A stretch of 52,220 bases of DNA from positions 1 to 52,220 of the forward strand of contig JAOARV010000004.1 in the NCBI GenBank assembly GCA_025210395.1. Direction: 5' to 3'. A program made the position numbers and the translations under genes. The DNA is from Marinisporobacter sp. (GTDB lineage Bacteria > Bacillota > Clostridia > Peptostreptococcales > Thermotaleaceae). A model generated the notes under the pieces. It was not told where the DNA came from, searched no databases, and worked only from the letters and a program-made list of their open reading frames with translations. Positions 36,248 through 46,140 of the stretch are shown piece by piece. Every line of letters starts with the position of its first letter. Position 1 is the stretch's first letter.

Positions 36248-38113
36248 TTATTCTTTATCTAAATCTAAAAAATCATCTTTTTTTTCTAAATCAAAAATGC
36301 TTTTCTCCTCTATAAATAGCTTTTCAAAATCTTCTGCATTAAGGGTCTCAACCTCAAGAAGTGTATTAGCTACTAGATGGAGTTTTTCCATATTTTCTTT
36401 TAATAAGATTTCAGCTTTTTCATAGCCTTCATCAATAATCATTCTTATTTCCTTATCGATCTTAGAAGCAATTTCTTCTGAATAATTTCTCTTTGTGGAA
36501 AAATCTCTTCCTAAGAATACTTCATCTTCTGTGCTGTAAGCAATAGGTCCTAAGGTATCGCTCATTCCATACTTAGTAACCATAGCTTTGGCAATATTTG
36601 TAGCTCTTTCTAGGTCATTGCTAGCTCCAGTACTAATATCATCTAATACTAGTTTTTCAGCAACTCTACCTCCTAAAAGATGTACAATTTGTTCTTCCAT
36701 TTCAGTCTTCGTAGCATAGCTTTTCTCTTCCTTAGGTAGAATCATGGTAAATCCGCCTGCTCTACCTCTAGGAATAATCGTAACTTGATGTACTGGATCT
36801 GTATTTGGAAGCATTCTTGCTACAACAGCATGACCTGCCTCATGGAATGCTGTAAGCTTTCTATCCTTTTCACTAACAACTCTACTTCTTTTTTCTGGTC
36901 CTGCAATTACTTTTGTAATGGCTTCTTCAATTGTGCTCATGCTTATTTTTTTATCATTCTTTCTAGCAGATAAAAGAGCTGCTTCATTCATTAAATTCTC
37001 AATGTCTGCTGGAGTAAATCCAGGTGTTCTTCTAGCTAGAACCTTTAAATCTACACCTTGTGCTAAAGGTTTATTTTTAGAATGTACTTTTAATATTTCT
37101 TCTCTACCTTTAATATCTGGAACACCTACCATCACCTGTCTATCAAACCTACCTGGACGAAGCAATGCTTTATCTAAGATATCTGGTCTATTGGTTGCAG
37201 CAATAACAATGATCCCCTCATTAACTCCAAATCCATCCATCTCTACAAGTAATTGGTTTAGTGTCTGTTCTCTTTCATCATGTCCTCCACCAAGACCTGC
37301 TCCTCTTTTTCTTCCTACTGCATCGATTTCATCTATAAACACAATGCATGGTGAATTTTTCTTCGCCTGTTCGAAAAGGTCACGAACACGAGACGCTCCA
37401 ACCCCAACAAACATTTCAACAAAATCAGAACCACTTATACTAAAGAATGGTACCCCTGCTTCTCCTGCTGTAGCACGAGAAAGATAAGTTTTTCCTGTTC
37501 CTGGAGGTCCCACCATTAAAATACCTGTTGGAATCCTTGCACCTAATTCCATATATTTTTTAGGATTTTTTAGAAAATCAACAACCTCTTGCAGTTCTTC
37601 CTTTTCCTCATCAAGTCCTGCAACATCATCAAAGGTAACCTTTTTTCTTTCATCTTCTTTATGAAGCTTTGCTTTACTCTTCCCAAAGGACATAACTCGA
37701 CTTCCGCCCCCTTGAGATTGTTGCATAAATACAAACCAAAATACAACAAAAATTAGAACCATAAATATTGACGGTAAAATTTCAAAGAACCATGGTGTCT
37801 TTGCTGGTGGTTCTCCCTTAACAACTAATTTTCCACTTTCCATCTGTGGAAGTATATATTTTTCTGTTAATATTTCCGAGCGAACCACAGGTGGTATATA
37901 TGTTTTAAATTCTTGATCATTTTTCAATTTTCCCTCAATAGCATTTTCTACTATTTTAATTTCTTGAATATTTTCTTTTTGTAATTGGTTGATAAATTCT
38001 GAAACAGATAATTTTAATTTATCTTGCGCTGGCTGTCCGTAGAAGTGTACAATGGAAATGATAATAATAAATATTAGTATATAGAAGCTAGCTCCCCTAA
38101 AAAATTTCTTCAA
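36248..38113 (-). CDS. ftsH: ATP-dependent zinc metalloprotease FtsH
   Basis: Membrane-bound AAA+ protease for quality control and regulator turnover, also needed for sporulation in B. subtilis. I place the start at a TTG that follows AAAGGAGGG by six bases, giving 621 residues beginning (M)[12 protein letters not shown]. An ATG 57 bases upstream has no site. Two membrane helices flank an extracellular domain. Walker A is GPPGTGKT, Walker B region [14 protein letters not shown], the second region of homology [20 protein letters not shown] (20), and the zinc site is FHEAGH. It follows tilS by 118 bases; hprT, which lies between them in B. subtilis, is absent. Confidence 0.96.
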   Translation of the reverse strand: MKKFFRGASFYILIFIIIISIVHFYGQPAQDKLKLSVSEFINQLQKENIQEIKIVENAIEGKLKNDQEFKTYIPPVVRSEILTEKYILPQMESGKLVVKGEPPAKTPWFFEILPSIFMVLIFVVFWFVFMQQSQGGGSRVMSFGKSKAKLHKEDERKKVTFDDVAGLDEEKEELQEVVDFLKNPKKYMELGARIPTGILMVGPPGTGKTYLSRATAGEAGVPFFSISGSDFVEMFVGVGASRVRDLFEQAKKNSPCIVFIDEIDAVGRKRGAGLGGGHDEREQTLNQLLVEMDGFGVNEGIIVIAATNRPDILDKALLRPGRFDRQVMVGVPDIKGREEILKVHSKNKPLAQGVDLKVLARRTPGFTPADIENLMNEAALLSARKNDKKISMSTIEEAITKVIAGPEKRSRVVSEKDRKLTAFHEAGHAVVARMLPNTDPVHQVTIIPRGRAGGFTMILPKEEKSYATKTEMEEQIVHLLGGRVAEKLVLDDISTGASNDLERATNIAKAMVTKYGMSDTLGPIAYSTEDEVFLGRDFSTKRNYSEEIASKIDKEIRMIIDEGYEKAEILLKENMEKLHLVANTLLEVETLNAEDFEKLFIEEKSIFDLEKKDDFLDLDKE

Positions 38114-38231
38114 CCAAAGCCCTCCTTTCAAAACGTTATTCTTGAATTTAACATCTTTTAATTCTACCATATTTTTTTATATAAAACAATCAATTCAACC
38201 ATCTTCTGTTGTTAAATATTTGAAAAATTCT

Positions 38232-39623
38232 TTAGTTATAGGGTCTATAGCACAGGACTAATACTTTTTTTGTATCCTTCTGTACTTTATATTCTTCACT
38301 CATACGATGTCCAATAACCCATATGATTTTTTCTCCATCACAAACAAGAGGAATCTGATTTCTCTCTTCTCTAGCTATTTTTTGATCAATAAAAAAATCC
38401 TTTAGCTTTTTACTTCCTTTCATTCCAAGAGGTATAAAACGATCCCCATTTTTTCTATTTCGAACAATCATATGATTTTTTATTTTATCAAAATCAAAAT
38501 ACTTCTTATCTTTTTCCTTCGGGATATTTTTTATTTCTTTATGGTCTACAACTAGGGCTATCAAAATCGTATTTAACTCTTTTATATTTAATGTTTCACC
38601 AATATTTATATTGTATTCAAAATCATTATTTTCTATTTTTCTTTTTCCTTTTCTAATTACAACATTTTCATAATCCAAAACTACATAAAGATATTTGGGT
38701 AAATCAATATGATTCCCTACTTGACCATATTGAATTAGATTTAATATCTTTTGTATATGCTTACTTTGTATATCCTTCAAATCTCCTTGTATCTCAAGTA
38801 TTGCCTTTCGTAATATTCTCTTTTTAATGGCTATATGCTGCCTTTCGAAATCTTTTTTACGAATAATAATTTCTAAATTTTCTTTTTTAACAAGCTTTCT
38901 ATACGATTCTTGTGCTGAAAGGTTTAAAAAATCCTTATCTTCTCTTATAAGATTTGTTGTTCTTGCTAATACTTCCTTTATATTTCTATTAAAATGCTTT
39001 TCTATATATGGAATCAACTCTAATCTTATACGATTCCTTGTATAAACTGCTTCCAAATTGGTTTGATCAATCCTTGGGTGTAGATCATATTCACGACAAT
39101 AGCTTTCAATCTCTTCTCTTGTAATATCTAAAATAGGCCTTATCACTTTTCTATCTCTCACATAATCAATAGCACTAAGCCCTTCAATTCCACTACCTCT
39201 CATAAGTCTCATCAGTAGTGTTTCTGCTTGGTCATCCAGATTTTGAGCAACCGCAATTTTACTAGCACCCATGTCTTTCATTACTTCATGAAATAATTTG
39301 TATCTTCTTTCTCTACCTGACTCTTCAAATGTAATTCCTCTCTCTCTACTATATAAAGCTATATTTTCACTAAACATAAAAGCTTTTACTCCTATATTTT
39401 CACAAAACCGCCTTACATATTCTGCATCTGCATCAGCTTCTTTCCCTCTAAATTGATGATTTAAATGAACTGCATAAAGATTTAAATCATACTCCTCTCT
39501 AATTCTATAAAAAAGGTGTAAAAGCGTCATAGAATCAGGTCCTCCAGAAACCCCTATTACAATTCCATCTCCTTTTTGAAACATATGATGTTTTTTTACT
39601 GTCTGTAAAAATTTCTCAAGCAT
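38232..39623 (-). CDS. tilS: tRNA(Ile)-lysidine synthase
   Basis: Adds lysine to C34 of the tRNA-Ile2 anticodon so that it reads AUA. 463 residues. The N-type ATP pyrophosphatase loop is GVSGGPDSMTLLHL. AVHLNHQFRGKEADADAEYV and AQNLDDQAETLLMRLMRGSG (20) follow, then a TilS substrate-binding and C-terminal domain ending RNRKNGDRFIPLGMKGSKKL (20). TAGGAG precedes the ATG. Confidence 0.95.
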   Translation of the reverse strand: MLEKFLQTVKKHHMFQKGDGIVIGVSGGPDSMTLLHLFYRIREEYDLNLYAVHLNHQFRGKEADADAEYVRRFCENIGVKAFMFSENIALYSRERGITFEESGRERRYKLFHEVMKDMGASKIAVAQNLDDQAETLLMRLMRGSGIEGLSAIDYVRDRKVIRPILDITREEIESYCREYDLHPRIDQTNLEAVYTRNRIRLELIPYIEKHFNRNIKEVLARTTNLIREDKDFLNLSAQESYRKLVKKENLEIIIRKKDFERQHIAIKKRILRKAILEIQGDLKDIQSKHIQKILNLIQYGQVGNHIDLPKYLYVVLDYENVVIRKGKRKIENNDFEYNINIGETLNIKELNTILIALVVDHKEIKNIPKEKDKKYFDFDKIKNHMIVRNRKNGDRFIPLGMKGSKKLKDFFIDQKIAREERNQIPLVCDGEKIIWVIGHRMSEEYKVQKDTKKVLVLCYRPYN

Positions 39624-39719
39624 GGATCTACTCCTATCTGAACCTTAAATTTTGAAAGAAAGACCTTCATATATTTCTATATTTTCCCCTTAAAATCCTT
39701 TTAAAACAAAATACTTTTT

Positions 39720-40610
39720 TTATAAGTGTTGCACGATAACTCCTAAAAATAGCAATATACTTCCAACAAATAGCATATTAATAGCTAAATTTTGTTTATC
39801 TACTGTAAAACCTCCTTCTTCATAGTTACCATTTATATATATGGTTTCTAATTCTATTAAAAATTCTTCAAAGGATCTACTATTTTGTACAAATCCCCTG
39901 TGGATTAAATGGGTCAACACTGAAGAAATGTGTATATCTTCTAGCTTTTTTATCAATTCATCCACAGACATTTTTCCTGGAATAAAATTTTTCCTTAATA
40001 AAAGGGTTGTCAGTAGCATGCTTAAACTAAAAAGATCATACTTTTCATCTCCTCTTCTAAGCCCCATATTCCAACTTGCTCGGTCATATAAAGGTGTAAA
40101 TTCCTTTACTGAAGATCCCATAGGAGTGACACCTCCTAGATCAATGATTTTTATTAGATTATTTTTTGTATCAATCATCAAATTCTCTAATTTTAAATCT
40201 CCAAAAATAAAATGTTTTTTATGTAACATCAAAAAAGCCTTTCCTATGAGGATTGTAATACCCATTGCAACTTTTACATTTATAGGTTTTATCTTGATAT
40301 ATTCTTTTAAGTTTTTCCCTTCTATATATTCCATTACCATATAATATAATTGATTCCTTTCATAAGAAAAATCATCTATTTCTTTTACCTTAGGAACAAG
40401 ACCTATATGATTAAATCGCTTTAACATATCATATTCCTTTGTAATACTCTGCATCTCTATACTTATTTTCAGCGCCCAAATTTTATTATCTATATCTTTT
40501 ACTTTGTAAACTTGTCCAATTCCTCCTACCCCTAATAAATGGATAATTTTATATTGATTGTGATTCCATTTCCCCCTTACTATAAACCCTTTATATAATC
40601 TTGGCTTCAT
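39720..40610 (-). CDS. yabT: YabT-like membrane-anchored Ser/Thr protein kinase
   Basis: 296 residues. The Hanks kinase fold shows the glycine loop LGVGGIGQVYKV, the ATP lysine in WALKIS, a catalytic loop FGDLKLENLMID (the usual His-Arg before Asp is Phe-Gly, so it is a non-RD kinase) and IIDLGG in place of DFG. A single C-terminal helix (MLFVGSILLFLGVIV) anchors it. Position next to vWA and spoIIE equals yabT of B. subtilis, a sporulation kinase with a C-terminal membrane segment. Activity is likely because lysine and both aspartates remain. Confidence 0.82.
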   Translation of the reverse strand: MKPRLYKGFIVRGKWNHNQYKIIHLLGVGGIGQVYKVKDIDNKIWALKISIEMQSITKEYDMLKRFNHIGLVPKVKEIDDFSYERNQLYYMVMEYIEGKNLKEYIKIKPINVKVAMGITILIGKAFLMLHKKHFIFGDLKLENLMIDTKNNLIKIIDLGGVTPMGSSVKEFTPLYDRASWNMGLRRGDEKYDLFSLSMLLTTLLLRKNFIPGKMSVDELIKKLEDIHISSVLTHLIHRGFVQNSRSFEEFLIELETIYINGNYEEGGFTVDKQNLAINMLFVGSILLFLGVIVQHL

Positions 40611-40669
40611 CCTTCCTATAACCTCTCTTTCACAAAAAACTTTCTTTTATTATCCTTTTTATAGAAGAA

Positions 40670-40693
40670 AAAGCGACTATTCCTAGTCGCTTT
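40670..40693 (-). terminator. Terminator after the vWA gene
   Basis: 10-bp stem AAAGCGACTA / TAGTCGCTTT, 4-base loop, then TTCTTC on the minus strand, directly after the stop. The tail is weak, so the kinase may still be partly co-transcribed. Confidence 0.75.
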
Positions 40694-41431
40694 CTATACC
40701 ATGCTCTCTTTTAATAGAGGTTCACTATTTAAAAGCATCTCCTCTATTTCTTCATCTTTATTCCCTTTCATTAGAAAGATCCCTCTATTAATAGCAGCTG
40801 CTGTAGGCGTTGTACCACCTGTCTTTAATTCAAGTATTTTATCTTTCACCTCTTGTATATTTTGTGTAAAATCACTAATCAAGGTTGTAAATTCTCCATT
40901 TTCTCCTGGATAAGCAATGACTGCTACTTCACTCTTTCCTTTTCTTCCATTTAAAGAATTCATCAGCTCTATAATACTTTGTCTAGCAGTACTTATCTTG
41001 TTTTTCATACTTCCACTACAATCCATCAAAATACAGCATTTCACATTTGCTCCCTCTCCAAGCTGATCCATATAATCAACTACATTGCTCCTTACTTTAG
41101 GAGGAATATCAGAAAGATCCGCACCCACTATTTTTTTCAACTGCTTCCCTACAATGGTCTCAATGGTTTTATTGACTGTTTTTTGAGTAAGTATATGCAT
41201 AGTCTTTCCTAAATTTTGAATCATTGTATTTTCCCATACACCACCACCAGCCTGTGCAATTTTTTCCACCTCACAAAGTGCATCCTCATCACAACAGCCC
41301 TCATCAATAATGCCAATGGTATTCACAACAATATTTTCTTTTTTTGCACCCTTTGCTGCTGTTATAGGATTTCCTCCTATGTTTGACTTTCCATCCGTAA
41401 CTAAAATGATCTGTTTAATTTCCACTTTCAT
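40694..41431 (-). CDS. yabS: YabS-like von Willebrand factor A domain protein
   Basis: 245 residues from the ATG after AAAGGGCGG; an ATG 18 bases upstream has no site. The second half is a vWA domain with an intact metal site (MDCSGSMKNK, D137) and a later conserved TGGTTPTAAAI. The first half (IILVTDGKSNIGGNP) looks like a partial second vWA fold. No membrane segment or signal. It lies between spoIIE and the kinase, the same order as spoIIE-yabS-yabT in B. subtilis. Its molecular role is not established. Confidence 0.82.
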   Translation of the reverse strand: MKVEIKQIILVTDGKSNIGGNPITAAKGAKKENIVVNTIGIIDEGCCDEDALCEVEKIAQAGGGVWENTMIQNLGKTMHILTQKTVNKTIETIVGKQLKKIVGADLSDIPPKVRSNVVDYMDQLGEGANVKCCILMDCSGSMKNKISTARQSIIELMNSLNGRKGKSEVAVIAYPGENGEFTTLISDFTQNIQEVKDKILELKTGGTTPTAAAINRGIFLMKGNKDEEIEEMLLNSEPLLKESMV

Positions 41432-41505
41432 CCGCCCTTTCTCTTTCATTTGTTTAGATTATTGGCAAGCGTAATACTTTCTATACTGTTTTTTTCCAAA
41501 AAGAA

Positions 41506-41524
41506 AAGAGCCTCTTAGGCTCTT
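41506..41524 (-). terminator. spoIIE terminator
   Basis: 8-bp perfect stem AAGAGCCT / AGGCTCTT with a 3-base loop, then TTCTTTTT on the minus strand. It overlaps the spoIIE stop codon. Confidence 0.85.
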
Positions 41525-43916
41525 ACCGTCTTTCCCATATTTTTGAAACCATCACCGTCATATCATCCTTCACCTGGTTTCCATATTTTTTTATAGCCAT
41601 ATCTAAAAGCTCATTTGCAATAGACTGAGGATTTTTACTATCTAGTTTTTCAAGGGCACCTATCACCCATTTTTCTTTTTCATCTATATCTGTATCTGCA
41701 TCTAATACACCATCAGACATCATCACTACAAAATCGCCATTATTCAATTTTTGACCAAAGCTTTCAATATCTATATTATTCAGGATTCCTATTGGAAGAG
41801 AGGTAGATCTTATTGCTTCTACTCCACCATTTGCCCTTTTAATAAAGCTAGATGCAGCACCAATCTTTACAAATTCTGCTTTTCCTGTATATAAATCTAC
41901 TATGGACAAGTCCATTGTTGAGAATGTCTCTTCTGAGGATTTCAAAACAAGGATAGAATTGATTGTTTTTATAGCCACATCCTTTTCAAATCCAGCTTCC
42001 ATCAATTGTTCTAATATAGCTATAGTAGCTTGACTTTCTTTAGCAGCTCTTTCTCCCGATCCCATTCCATCACTTAAAGCCATCATATATTTACCATCCG
42101 CTAAATCAATAAAAGAGTAACTATCTCCACAAATACCTCTATCATTCTTTGATACTCGTGAAAATCCTGTTACCACTCCATATTTTTCTGCTTCAATCAA
42201 TGTAAATGAACAAGTCCCTGTATCTTCATCAGCTTTACAAAACTTAGGTTTTCTGACAACCTCTCTTCCTATTACCCTAGAAACAATAGGTGTTATACGT
42301 GTATCACATTGCTTTCTATCAAAACAACATCTTTTTTCTATTGCAATTTCAAATTTTTCGTTTTCTTTCTCAAGTACTGTAATTTTATCAATAAGAATTC
42401 CTTCCTTATCAAATGCTACATACAAAGCATCTTCAACCTCTGTTCTAAAATCCATCTTCTTATTTAATCCTTTAGATAAATCATCAATAATATGGGCTAC
42501 CCCATCGAATTGTTCTGCTACCAATTGCCTACTTTCAAATAGCTTTCTCTGCCATTCATAGTGAACCTTATAAACTTCAAAGCGACTCTGTATTACATCT
42601 ATTAAATAATCGATTTTGATACATCTCTTTTTCAATACCTCAGGAATTTTTTCTCTTTTTATTTCTCCATAAGATTCTAAATAAGCAACTACATCTACCA
42701 CATCATTATAAGTCCCATAAAAATTATTATGCCAACAGTTTCTACACATCCCACAATTCTTACAAGCTTTTTCTACTACCTCATCTACTACATTTGCCAT
42801 ATCATTTTGATCAATCACTCTGTTTTTCTCTGCAATATTTCCATAAGTTACAGCTAGTTCAGAAAACGCTTTTGCATATTCCTTTAATCTACTATGTACC
42901 ATTTTCTTAATTCGTTCACTACGGGTTTGATCTATTTCACATTCATTCGTGTTTACAAACTTCTCCATGTAATTCATCATGGATTTTGGCATCAATATAA
43001 AAATAATAAAGCTTGCTATAATTTCTTCAAGCTGCACCAATACCTCTGTAGAACCATTTATATAAAAAGTAAGAATTGCATTACCAAGAATCATTCCTAT
43101 AACAGATCCTTTTTTCCCTAAATCCTTAAATATACCTGCAAGCAATCCTGAAAATCCATATATACTAACAACCATAGGTGTCCCCATACTTGACATACTT
43201 GTAATAATCCCAATGGTAATCCCTACACTTGCTCCAACACTTGCGCCTCCCTGATATGCAAAGATCAATGTTAATAATAGCCCAAATATATTCTTTATTC
43301 TAAGTGAGCCTATAGCCATATGAGATAATCCTGATACAACAATAGCTGCCCCTATGGCTATACAAATCAACTCTTCATTTGATAATATTTTTCTATTTGT
43401 TCTTTGCATGATAACAGGGACTGCATAGGATAATATATAAATAAAAACAAAAACAACGATTGATTCAAACCCTTCCATTATTACATCATACATATAAATT
43501 TCTGTAGCTAACATATAAATAATTCCTGCTACAAACATAATAAGACTTCCTATAGCTGCTGTATATAAAGTTTTAAATCGTATTCTATCTCCTATCACAC
43601 CAAATGCCATAAAAGATAATGATAAGGCAATACTATACTTAGCCACATTAGCATCTATCGTAAACATTCCTAATAATACAAACAATCCCATGTACCCATA
43701 CTTCTTATCTTTCGTCAATAAAGATATATAAAAAGCGATTCCAAAAGGGGCAAGTCCCTCTAAAATACTTGCTCTTCCAAGTAGTACAGCTATACTCAAA
43801 AGGATCAGAGTATTTTTAGATACAAAACTCCCTAGCTTTTTTCTTTCCATTACATATCCCTGTACTTGTCCATCATATTCTCTTTTGTAAGGGATAATAT
43901 TTATTTTATCTAGCAT
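41523..43916 (-). CDS. spoIIE: Stage II sporulation protein E (PP2C phosphatase)
   Basis: Dephosphorylates the anti-anti-sigma factor SpoIIAA and so turns on sigma-F in the forespore; it also acts at the polar septum. 797 residues from the ATG after GGTGGTG. About ten membrane helices fill residues 35-320. A cytoplasmic linker with a CKNCGMCRNCWH cysteine cluster follows. The PP2C domain shows NDRGICGDSY, LSDGMGSGERAAKES and MMSDGVLDADTD with the metal aspartates. It has a promoter with an unusual 21-bp spacer. vWA and kinase genes follow. Confidence 0.96.
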   Translation of the reverse strand: MLDKINIIPYKREYDGQVQGYVMERKKLGSFVSKNTLILLSIAVLLGRASILEGLAPFGIAFYISLLTKDKKYGYMGLFVLLGMFTIDANVAKYSIALSLSFMAFGVIGDRIRFKTLYTAAIGSLIMFVAGIIYMLATEIYMYDVIMEGFESIVVFVFIYILSYAVPVIMQRTNRKILSNEELICIAIGAAIVVSGLSHMAIGSLRIKNIFGLLLTLIFAYQGGASVGASVGITIGIITSMSSMGTPMVVSIYGFSGLLAGIFKDLGKKGSVIGMILGNAILTFYINGSTEVLVQLEEIIASFIIFILMPKSMMNYMEKFVNTNECEIDQTRSERIKKMVHSRLKEYAKAFSELAVTYGNIAEKNRVIDQNDMANVVDEVVEKACKNCGMCRNCWHNNFYGTYNDVVDVVAYLESYGEIKREKIPEVLKKRCIKIDYLIDVIQSRFEVYKVHYEWQRKLFESRQLVAEQFDGVAHIIDDLSKGLNKKMDFRTEVEDALYVAFDKEGILIDKITVLEKENEKFEIAIEKRCCFDRKQCDTRITPIVSRVIGREVVRKPKFCKADEDTGTCSFTLIEAEKYGVVTGFSRVSKNDRGICGDSYSFIDLADGKYMMALSDGMGSGERAAKESQATIAILEQLMEAGFEKDVAIKTINSILVLKSSEETFSTMDLSIVDLYTGKAEFVKIGAASSFIKRANGGVEAIRSTSLPIGILNNIDIESFGQKLNNGDFVVMMSDGVLDADTDIDEKEKWVIGALEKLDSKNPQSIANELLDMAIKKYGNQVKDDMTVMVSKIWERR

Positions 43917-43948
43917 TTTAACACCACCCATTTCTTATTGTTAAAAAA

Positions 43949-43981
43949 ATTATATCAATGGGTGTCCAAAAGATTTGTCAA
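43949..43981 (-). promoter_or_regulatory. spoIIE promoter with 21-bp spacer (Spo0A type)
   Basis: Minus-strand consensus -35 TTGACA (43976-43981) and -10 TATAAT (43949-43954) are 21 bp apart. Both hexamers are perfect but the spacing is too long for ordinary sigma-A use. In B. subtilis, spoIIE and spoIIG promoters have the same feature and need Spo0A-P. The remaining 230 bases up to ppx hold no gene. Confidence 0.75.
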
Positions 43982-44187
43982 GTTAGCTGATTTAACCTCA
44001 AGAATTTTCAGACAACTCGTGATGGATTTTTACAAATTCTCATAAATATAGTCTACGTTATCCTATCATTTTTCCTTTGTCCTAAAAACAGAAAGGATGT
44101 TACTGGTAAACTTTGCCGATATGGGTAATACTTTATCAATAAAAAATTAGTATACTCCATTCAAACAAAGCATATAATATAAATTTA

Positions 44188-44218
44188 AAAAACAACTTAA
44201 TTCCATTAAGTTGTTTTT
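44188..44218 (-). terminator. ppx terminator
   Basis: 13-bp stem AAAAACAACTTAA / TTAAGTTGTTTTT with a 5-base loop overlaps the ppx stop. T-tracts exist on both strands. Confidence 0.8.
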
Positions 44219-45143
44219 ATAGCTTTCCATTTAATTTTTCAAAAATCAATCCTTCTAGATTATCATATTCACTAATAGTTATATGGTCCATTTGAACGCC
44301 TTTTAGTACTCTGTCTAAAATAATAGTTCCTGCTGTAATAATATCTGCTCTTTTTGATTGAAGTCCGTCTATCTTTTTTCTGTCGTCTAAATTCTTTGAT
44401 AAAAACTCATTAAGAATATTTTTTACTTTTTCATGACTAAGCTTTGTCTGATGGATCTTTTCTTGATCATAAACATTCATCTTTTTTGATACAGCAGCAA
44501 GGGTCGTAGCTGTCCCTCCTATACCGATCACTCTATCAATTTTGAATTTACACAAGGAAGAAATGGTATCTTTAATTTTATCATCTATTTCCTTCTTCAT
44601 ATGCTCTACTTCTTTTTTTGAAACTGGATCAGTAGTTACAAATTTTTCTGTCATCCTTACAGCTCCAATATTAATACTGATTAGATGCTTGATTCCTTCT
44701 TTATTTCCCAAAATAAATTCTGTACTTCCTCCTCCAATATCTAACACTAAAATATTTTCATCGTCTCTTTCAAGCCCCTTTAAAACACCCATAAATCCTA
44801 ACTCTGCTTCTCTTTGTCCATTGATCACATCAACAAATACATGAACTTCTTCTTTCGCTCTTTTTATAAAAATATCTTTATTCTTTGCATCTCTTACAGC
44901 ACTTGTTGCAATAATAGGTAATTTTTCTATTTTTTCCTTTTTTGCAATCTCCATAAATTCCTTCAAAGCATGAATATTTCTATCCATTGCCTCATCCGAA
45001 AGTCTTCCTGTTTGATCAACCCTGTGACCCATTCTTGTTGTATTTAAAAACTTACTACTCTTAACAATACGTCTATTCTCTATTTTAGCGATGATCATAC
45101 GCATAGAATTGGTGCCAATGTCAATAGCTCCTAATTTTAACAT
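44217..45143 (-). CDS. Ppx/GppA family phosphatase
   Basis: Removes phosphate from polyphosphate or pppGpp. 308 residues, the compact Ppx form without extra C-terminal domains. The actin-like ATPase fold shows GAIDIGTNSMRMIIAKI, TSAVRDAKNKD, LVLDIGGGSTEFILG and IGIGGTATTLAAV. GGGAGG precedes the ATG. It lies between the S1 protein and spoIIE, where B. subtilis has no such gene. Substrate choice between polyphosphate and pppGpp cannot be read from sequence. Confidence 0.92.
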   Translation of the reverse strand: MLKLGAIDIGTNSMRMIIAKIENRRIVKSSKFLNTTRMGHRVDQTGRLSDEAMDRNIHALKEFMEIAKKEKIEKLPIIATSAVRDAKNKDIFIKRAKEEVHVFVDVINGQREAELGFMGVLKGLERDDENILVLDIGGGSTEFILGNKEGIKHLISINIGAVRMTEKFVTTDPVSKKEVEHMKKEIDDKIKDTISSLCKFKIDRVIGIGGTATTLAAVSKKMNVYDQEKIHQTKLSHEKVKNILNEFLSKNLDDRKKIDGLQSKRADIITAGTIILDRVLKGVQMDHITISEYDNLEGLIFEKLNGKL

Positions 45144-45168
45144 TTAAAAAGTCCTCCCATATATACAA

Positions 45169-45189
45169 AACCGAGACATTGTCTCGGTT
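45169..45189 (-). terminator. Hairpin between the S1 gene and ppx
   Basis: 9-bp stem AACCGAGAC / GTCTCGGTT with a 3-base loop, followed by TTTTG on the minus strand. A moderate terminator. Confidence 0.7.
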
Positions 45190-45193
45190 ATTA

Positions 45194-45655
45194 TTATCTA
45201 GCGACTCCTTTTCTATTGAATCCATTTCCTCGTCTAGAATCCTTCATATATTTTTTTACTTGTTGCTGTTTTTCTTCACTATCCTTTAGAAATTGTGCTA
45301 ATTTATCTTCAAAAGATGGTTGTCTTTCTTTAAATCCTTGTTTTTCTCTAAACCCATGTCTCTCTTTATCATTTTTCTTCCACTTAGAGGCTTCTGGTTT
45401 AGGCTCTCTTTTAGCAGGTTTAGGCTGTGCTTTCCTAATGGAAAGGCTAATTTTTCCTTTCGGATCAATAGCGATAATCTTCACCTTTACCTTTTGTTGC
45501 TCCTTAAGATACGTACTAATGTCTTTTACATAATCATCTGCTACTTCTGATATGTGGCATAAACCTGTTTTTCCTTCTGGCAGTTGAACAAAAGCACCAA
45601 AGTTTGTAATGCCAGTTACAGTGCCCTCTACAATTTTTCCAACTTCAACGGGCAT
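45194..45655 (-). CDS. S1 RNA-binding domain protein (YabR-like)
   Basis: 153 residues. One S1 domain covers about residues 1-72 (GKIVEGTVTGITNFGAFVQL, quoted as 20, then GLCHISEVADDYVKDI and KISLSIRKAQ). A highly charged Lys/Glu/Arg/Gln tail follows, probably disordered and RNA-binding. It matches general stress protein 13/YabR proteins found next to divIC. The exact role is not known. GGAGGA precedes the ATG. Confidence 0.88.
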   Translation of the reverse strand: MPVEVGKIVEGTVTGITNFGAFVQLPEGKTGLCHISEVADDYVKDISTYLKEQQKVKVKIIAIDPKGKISLSIRKAQPKPAKREPKPEASKWKKNDKERHGFREKQGFKERQPSFEDKLAQFLKDSEEKQQQVKKYMKDSRRGNGFNRKGVAR

Positions 45656-45764
45656 AAATTAAACTTCCTCCTTTTAAATTTGAATAATTATAATATATTA
45701 TTTGCACTCATTATAAATTATATTTATAAACCTGTCAATATGATTCCTTCTATCTTTCCTATTT

Positions 45765-46076
45765 TTATTGGGTATATTTGGATTTATTCGCATCTATATA
45801 GATAATTTCATTTGGCTTTACCATTTTAAGCCTTTCTCTTGCTACCTTTTCGATAAACTTAGGATCATCTCCTAAGCTTTTTTCTTCTTCAAGCTGGGCT
45901 GCTTCCTTTTTAAGTTCTAAAATCTTATTATTCAAAGCCTCCTCTTGTTTTTTTAACTCTTTCAATTCCATCTGCTGCTTGATGAATATCCAAGATACAT
46001 ATAAAAAAACTATCAATATAACTATACGAAAAATCCGGTTTTTACTTTTTATCTTGCTTTTTTTATTTTTATCCAT
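45765..46076 (-). CDS. divIC: Septum formation initiator DivIC
   Basis: 103 residues. A lysine-rich cytoplasmic tail, one membrane helix (IFRIVILIVFLYVSWIFI) and an extracytoplasmic coiled coil (MELKELKKQEEALNNKILEL, 20) that partners FtsL and DivIB at the septum, ending ARERLKMVKPNEIIYID, a typical DivIC/FtsB C terminus. I chose the ATG after GAGGGATGTG; one 15 bases upstream has no site. Position after yabQ matches B. subtilis. Confidence 0.9.
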   Translation of the reverse strand: MDKNKKSKIKSKNRIFRIVILIVFLYVSWIFIKQQMELKELKKQEEALNNKILELKKEAAQLEEEKSLGDDPKFIEKVARERLKMVKPNEIIYIDANKSKYTQ

Positions 46077-46140
46077 TTTCACATCCCTCATATTGACTTT
46101 ATTTACATTAAATATTTCTATAAAAAAATATAAATTCCTT

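Noticed and set aside
38114..38170. Longer ftsH starting at the upstream ATG
   Set aside because: No ribosome binding site there, while the TTG at 38113 follows AAAGGAGGG and gives the family N terminus.
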